A stretch of DNA of 40,763 nucleotides from an uncultured Lachnospiraceae bacterium (lineage in GTDB: Bacteria; Bacillota; Clostridia; Lachnospirales; Lachnospiraceae). The DNA is taken from NCBI GenBank assembly GCA_902799015.1, contig CADBZI010000037.1:1-40763 (forward strand). Reading direction: 5' to 3'. The notes under the pieces were generated by a model, which was given only the letters and a program-made list of their open reading frames with translations, had not been told where the DNA came from and ran no database searches. Position 1 is the first letter of the stretch. Each line of letters opens with the position of its first letter. Both the position numbers and the translations under genes were made by a program. Shown piece after piece: positions 39,434 through 40,763 of this stretch.

Positions 39434-40644
39434 AGAAAACAAAACATCTTTTCCTTTGGATGATACTGCTGAATAAAAGAATCCTGAAGCAGCCGCTCTT
39501 TCTCGTCCTCATTGCGATGGTTCCGCTTCTGGTATTCGGGGTAGGCCGCCTTTCCCAGGAATCCTCAAGCCTGATTACCGCGGCAGTCGCACCTCAAAAC
39601 GCAGAAGATGAAGCCTCTGCCCTGCTGATTCAGTCCCTGGTGGAAGGCAGCAATTCGGCGGTGCGCTATATTTCCTGCGCCGACAAAGACGCACTGAAAG
39701 ATACGGTATCCTCCGGTCAGGCACGAATCGGTTTCCTGCTTCCCGAGGATGTGAATGCTTTGTTTGAAGCGTACGGATCCCAGGAGACGAAGAACCTTTC
39801 TGCCGGTGCCCTTGCGCTGCTCGGTGCTCTGCTGGGCGGAGAAAACGCATCCGAGGAAATGAAGGAACATGCGATCATATCCTATGCAGCCACCAACGAT
39901 GTCTTATCAAAGATTACCCGTGAGCAGCTGTTCGGAAAGCTCTATCCTTCTTTGGAGAAATCCGTGCTGAAAACATGGCTGAAGATCCATCCGGACATCG
40001 GCTCCATGAGCGATCTGCAGAAGGAACGGTTCGTTGAGGACACACTTGCATCCTATGAAGAGAACTATGATTATTTCTCTCTGGAATATCTGGATGGGAC
40101 AAAAGTAAAAGATGACGAGATCGACCGCTTTATTGCCTCCCCAATGCGCGGACTGCTGGCGGTGCTTCTCACACTGACCGGGCTTGCCGCAGTCCTCTAC
40201 CTTACGGAAGACTGCCGTCTGGAACGTTTTGTCTGGATTCCGTCTCAGCTGCATCCGGCCTTCCACTATCTGTACCTGCTGATCCCGCTGACGGATGTGG
40301 CATTGGCGGTTCTGGCCGCTCTGTGGGTCAGCGGAAGTTTTACCAGAGTTTCCATGGAGGTCTCGGCGCTTTTCCTGTTCCTGTTCCAGGTTGCAGGATT
40401 CTCCAACCTTCTCAGGATGCTGCTTCGCAGAAAGGATTTTATGGCCTCTTCCATACCGATCCTCATCTGTGCCTGCCTGTTCCTGACACCGGTCTTTGTG
40501 GATCTGTCAATTCTGGAGCCCGTCCAGATGCTCCTGCCGCCGTACCTGTATCTGAAGGCAATCCACGGGAATCTGCCTCTGTGGTATATGGCGGTCTATG
40601 CTGTCCTGTCCGGCATCTCCTCGGTTCTGCTTGACAGATCATAA
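39430..40644 (+). CDS. ABC-2 type permease, second subunit
   Basis: 404 residues with the same plan as its neighbour: an N-terminal helix (about 15-37), a long outer loop (about 40-235; residues such as VRYISCADKDALKDTVSSGQ over 75-94), and five further helices from about 238 to the end. The ATG overlaps the stop of the first permease gene by four bases (ATGA), so translation is coupled. An in-frame start 28 codons upstream lies inside that gene. The two are distant paralogues by layout. This is the last gene in the window; a hairpin region follows 28 bases after the stop. Confidence 0.88.
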   Translation: MKKTKHLFLWMILLNKRILKQPLFLVLIAMVPLLVFGVGRLSQESSSLITAAVAPQNAEDEASALLIQSLVEGSNSAVRYISCADKDALKDTVSSGQARIGFLLPEDVNALFEAYGSQETKNLSAGALALLGALLGGENASEEMKEHAIISYAATNDVLSKITREQLFGKLYPSLEKSVLKTWLKIHPDIGSMSDLQKERFVEDTLASYEENYDYFSLEYLDGTKVKDDEIDRFIASPMRGLLAVLLTLTGLAAVLYLTEDCRLERFVWIPSQLHPAFHYLYLLIPLTDVALAVLAALWVSGSFTRVSMEVSALFLFLFQVAGFSNLLRMLLRRKDFMASSIPILICACLFLTPVFVDLSILEPVQMLLPPYLYLKAIHGNLPLWYMAVYAVLSGISSVLLDRS

Positions 40645-40672
40645 CGAATCAGGATATCCCGGCAAAATCAGG

Positions 40673-40745
40673 ACCACCCGTAAAACGGGTGGTTTGCTCA
40701 CGGCTATAAGCCGTTGTTGCCAGGCCAGCGCCTCAAGACGCTGGC
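40673..40745 (+). repeat. Three consecutive hairpins, possible end of a mobile element
   Basis: Hairpin 1: ACCACCCG/CGGGTGGT (40673-40693, 8 bp). Hairpin 2: ACGGCT/AGCCGT (40700-40714, 6 bp). Hairpin 3: GCCAGCG/CGCTGGC (40724-40745, 7 bp), followed by TTTCTCTTT. The last could end the ABC operon transcript. A row of subterminal hairpins is also typical of IS200/IS605-type ends; the element itself would lie beyond the right edge. The final 119 bases contain no open frame of note. Confidence 0.5.
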
Positions 40746-40763
40746 TTTCTCTTTCCGCTGTGT

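Overview
The window looks like a chromosomal segment from a Gram-positive anaerobe of the class Clostridia, most likely the family Lachnospiraceae. This is inferred from gene content, not from a marker phylogeny. The clues are a biotin-dependent membrane acyl-CoA decarboxylase operon with a long OadG-type subunit, a cdaA-cdaR (YbbR) operon, a small DUF4250-type protein, rarA-argS, scpAB, AGGAGG-type ribosome binding sites and moderate GC content. No rRNA, tRNA, CRISPR array or complete transposase gene was seen.

Layout. (1) 1-3028, minus strand: carboxyltransferase, OadG-like subunit, biotin carrier and the start of the beta subunit of a sodium-pumping decarboxylase. (2) 3088-7430, minus: a secreted L,D-transpeptidase with its terminator; then metallophosphoesterase, scpA, scpB and an XdhC-like protein in a tight run. 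(3) 7460-12130: rpsU with its own promoter, and a tyrS-alaS operon. An imperfect palindromic repeat lies between the divergent tyrS and rnhA promoters, and half of it recurs next to the alaS stop. (4) 12163-13736, plus: RNase HI and DAHP synthase. (5) 13763-26496, minus: a surface-polysaccharide cluster with an initiating phosphoglycosyltransferase fused to a GT2, an ABC exporter pair, a methyltransferase-kinase-like protein broken by a frameshift, a GT2/GT4 fusion and two GT2 proteins. (6) 26520-29570, minus: a membrane protein, cdaA, cdaR and an HPr-like protein. These run without a visible terminator into the polysaccharide cluster. (7) 29706-30488, plus: a ComF-type phosphoribosyltransferase. 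(8) 30508-35283, minus: an AEC transporter, argS, rarA and a membrane protein. (9) 35442-35624, plus: a small DUF4250 gene with its own promoter and terminator. (10) 35677-37275, minus: an unrecognised secreted protein. (11) 37391-40644, plus: an ABC transporter with two ABC-2 permeases. Three hairpins at the right edge may be the end of a mobile element.

How the genes fit together. The polysaccharide genes describe a complete ABC-dependent pathway: initiation on a lipid carrier, elongation by several glycosyltransferases, and export by a TagG/Wzm-type permease with an ATPase that has a C-terminal extension. The methyltransferase protein carries a second region with protein-kinase-like motifs, recalling the WbdD chain terminators of Gram-negative ABC-exported O-antigens. 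Upstream, in what may be the same transcript, are the c-di-AMP synthase, its regulator and an HPr-like protein with Phe at the position of the phosphorylated His15 but with Ser46 kept. A Crh-like regulator linked to c-di-AMP and envelope glycan genes is the most interesting idea in the window.
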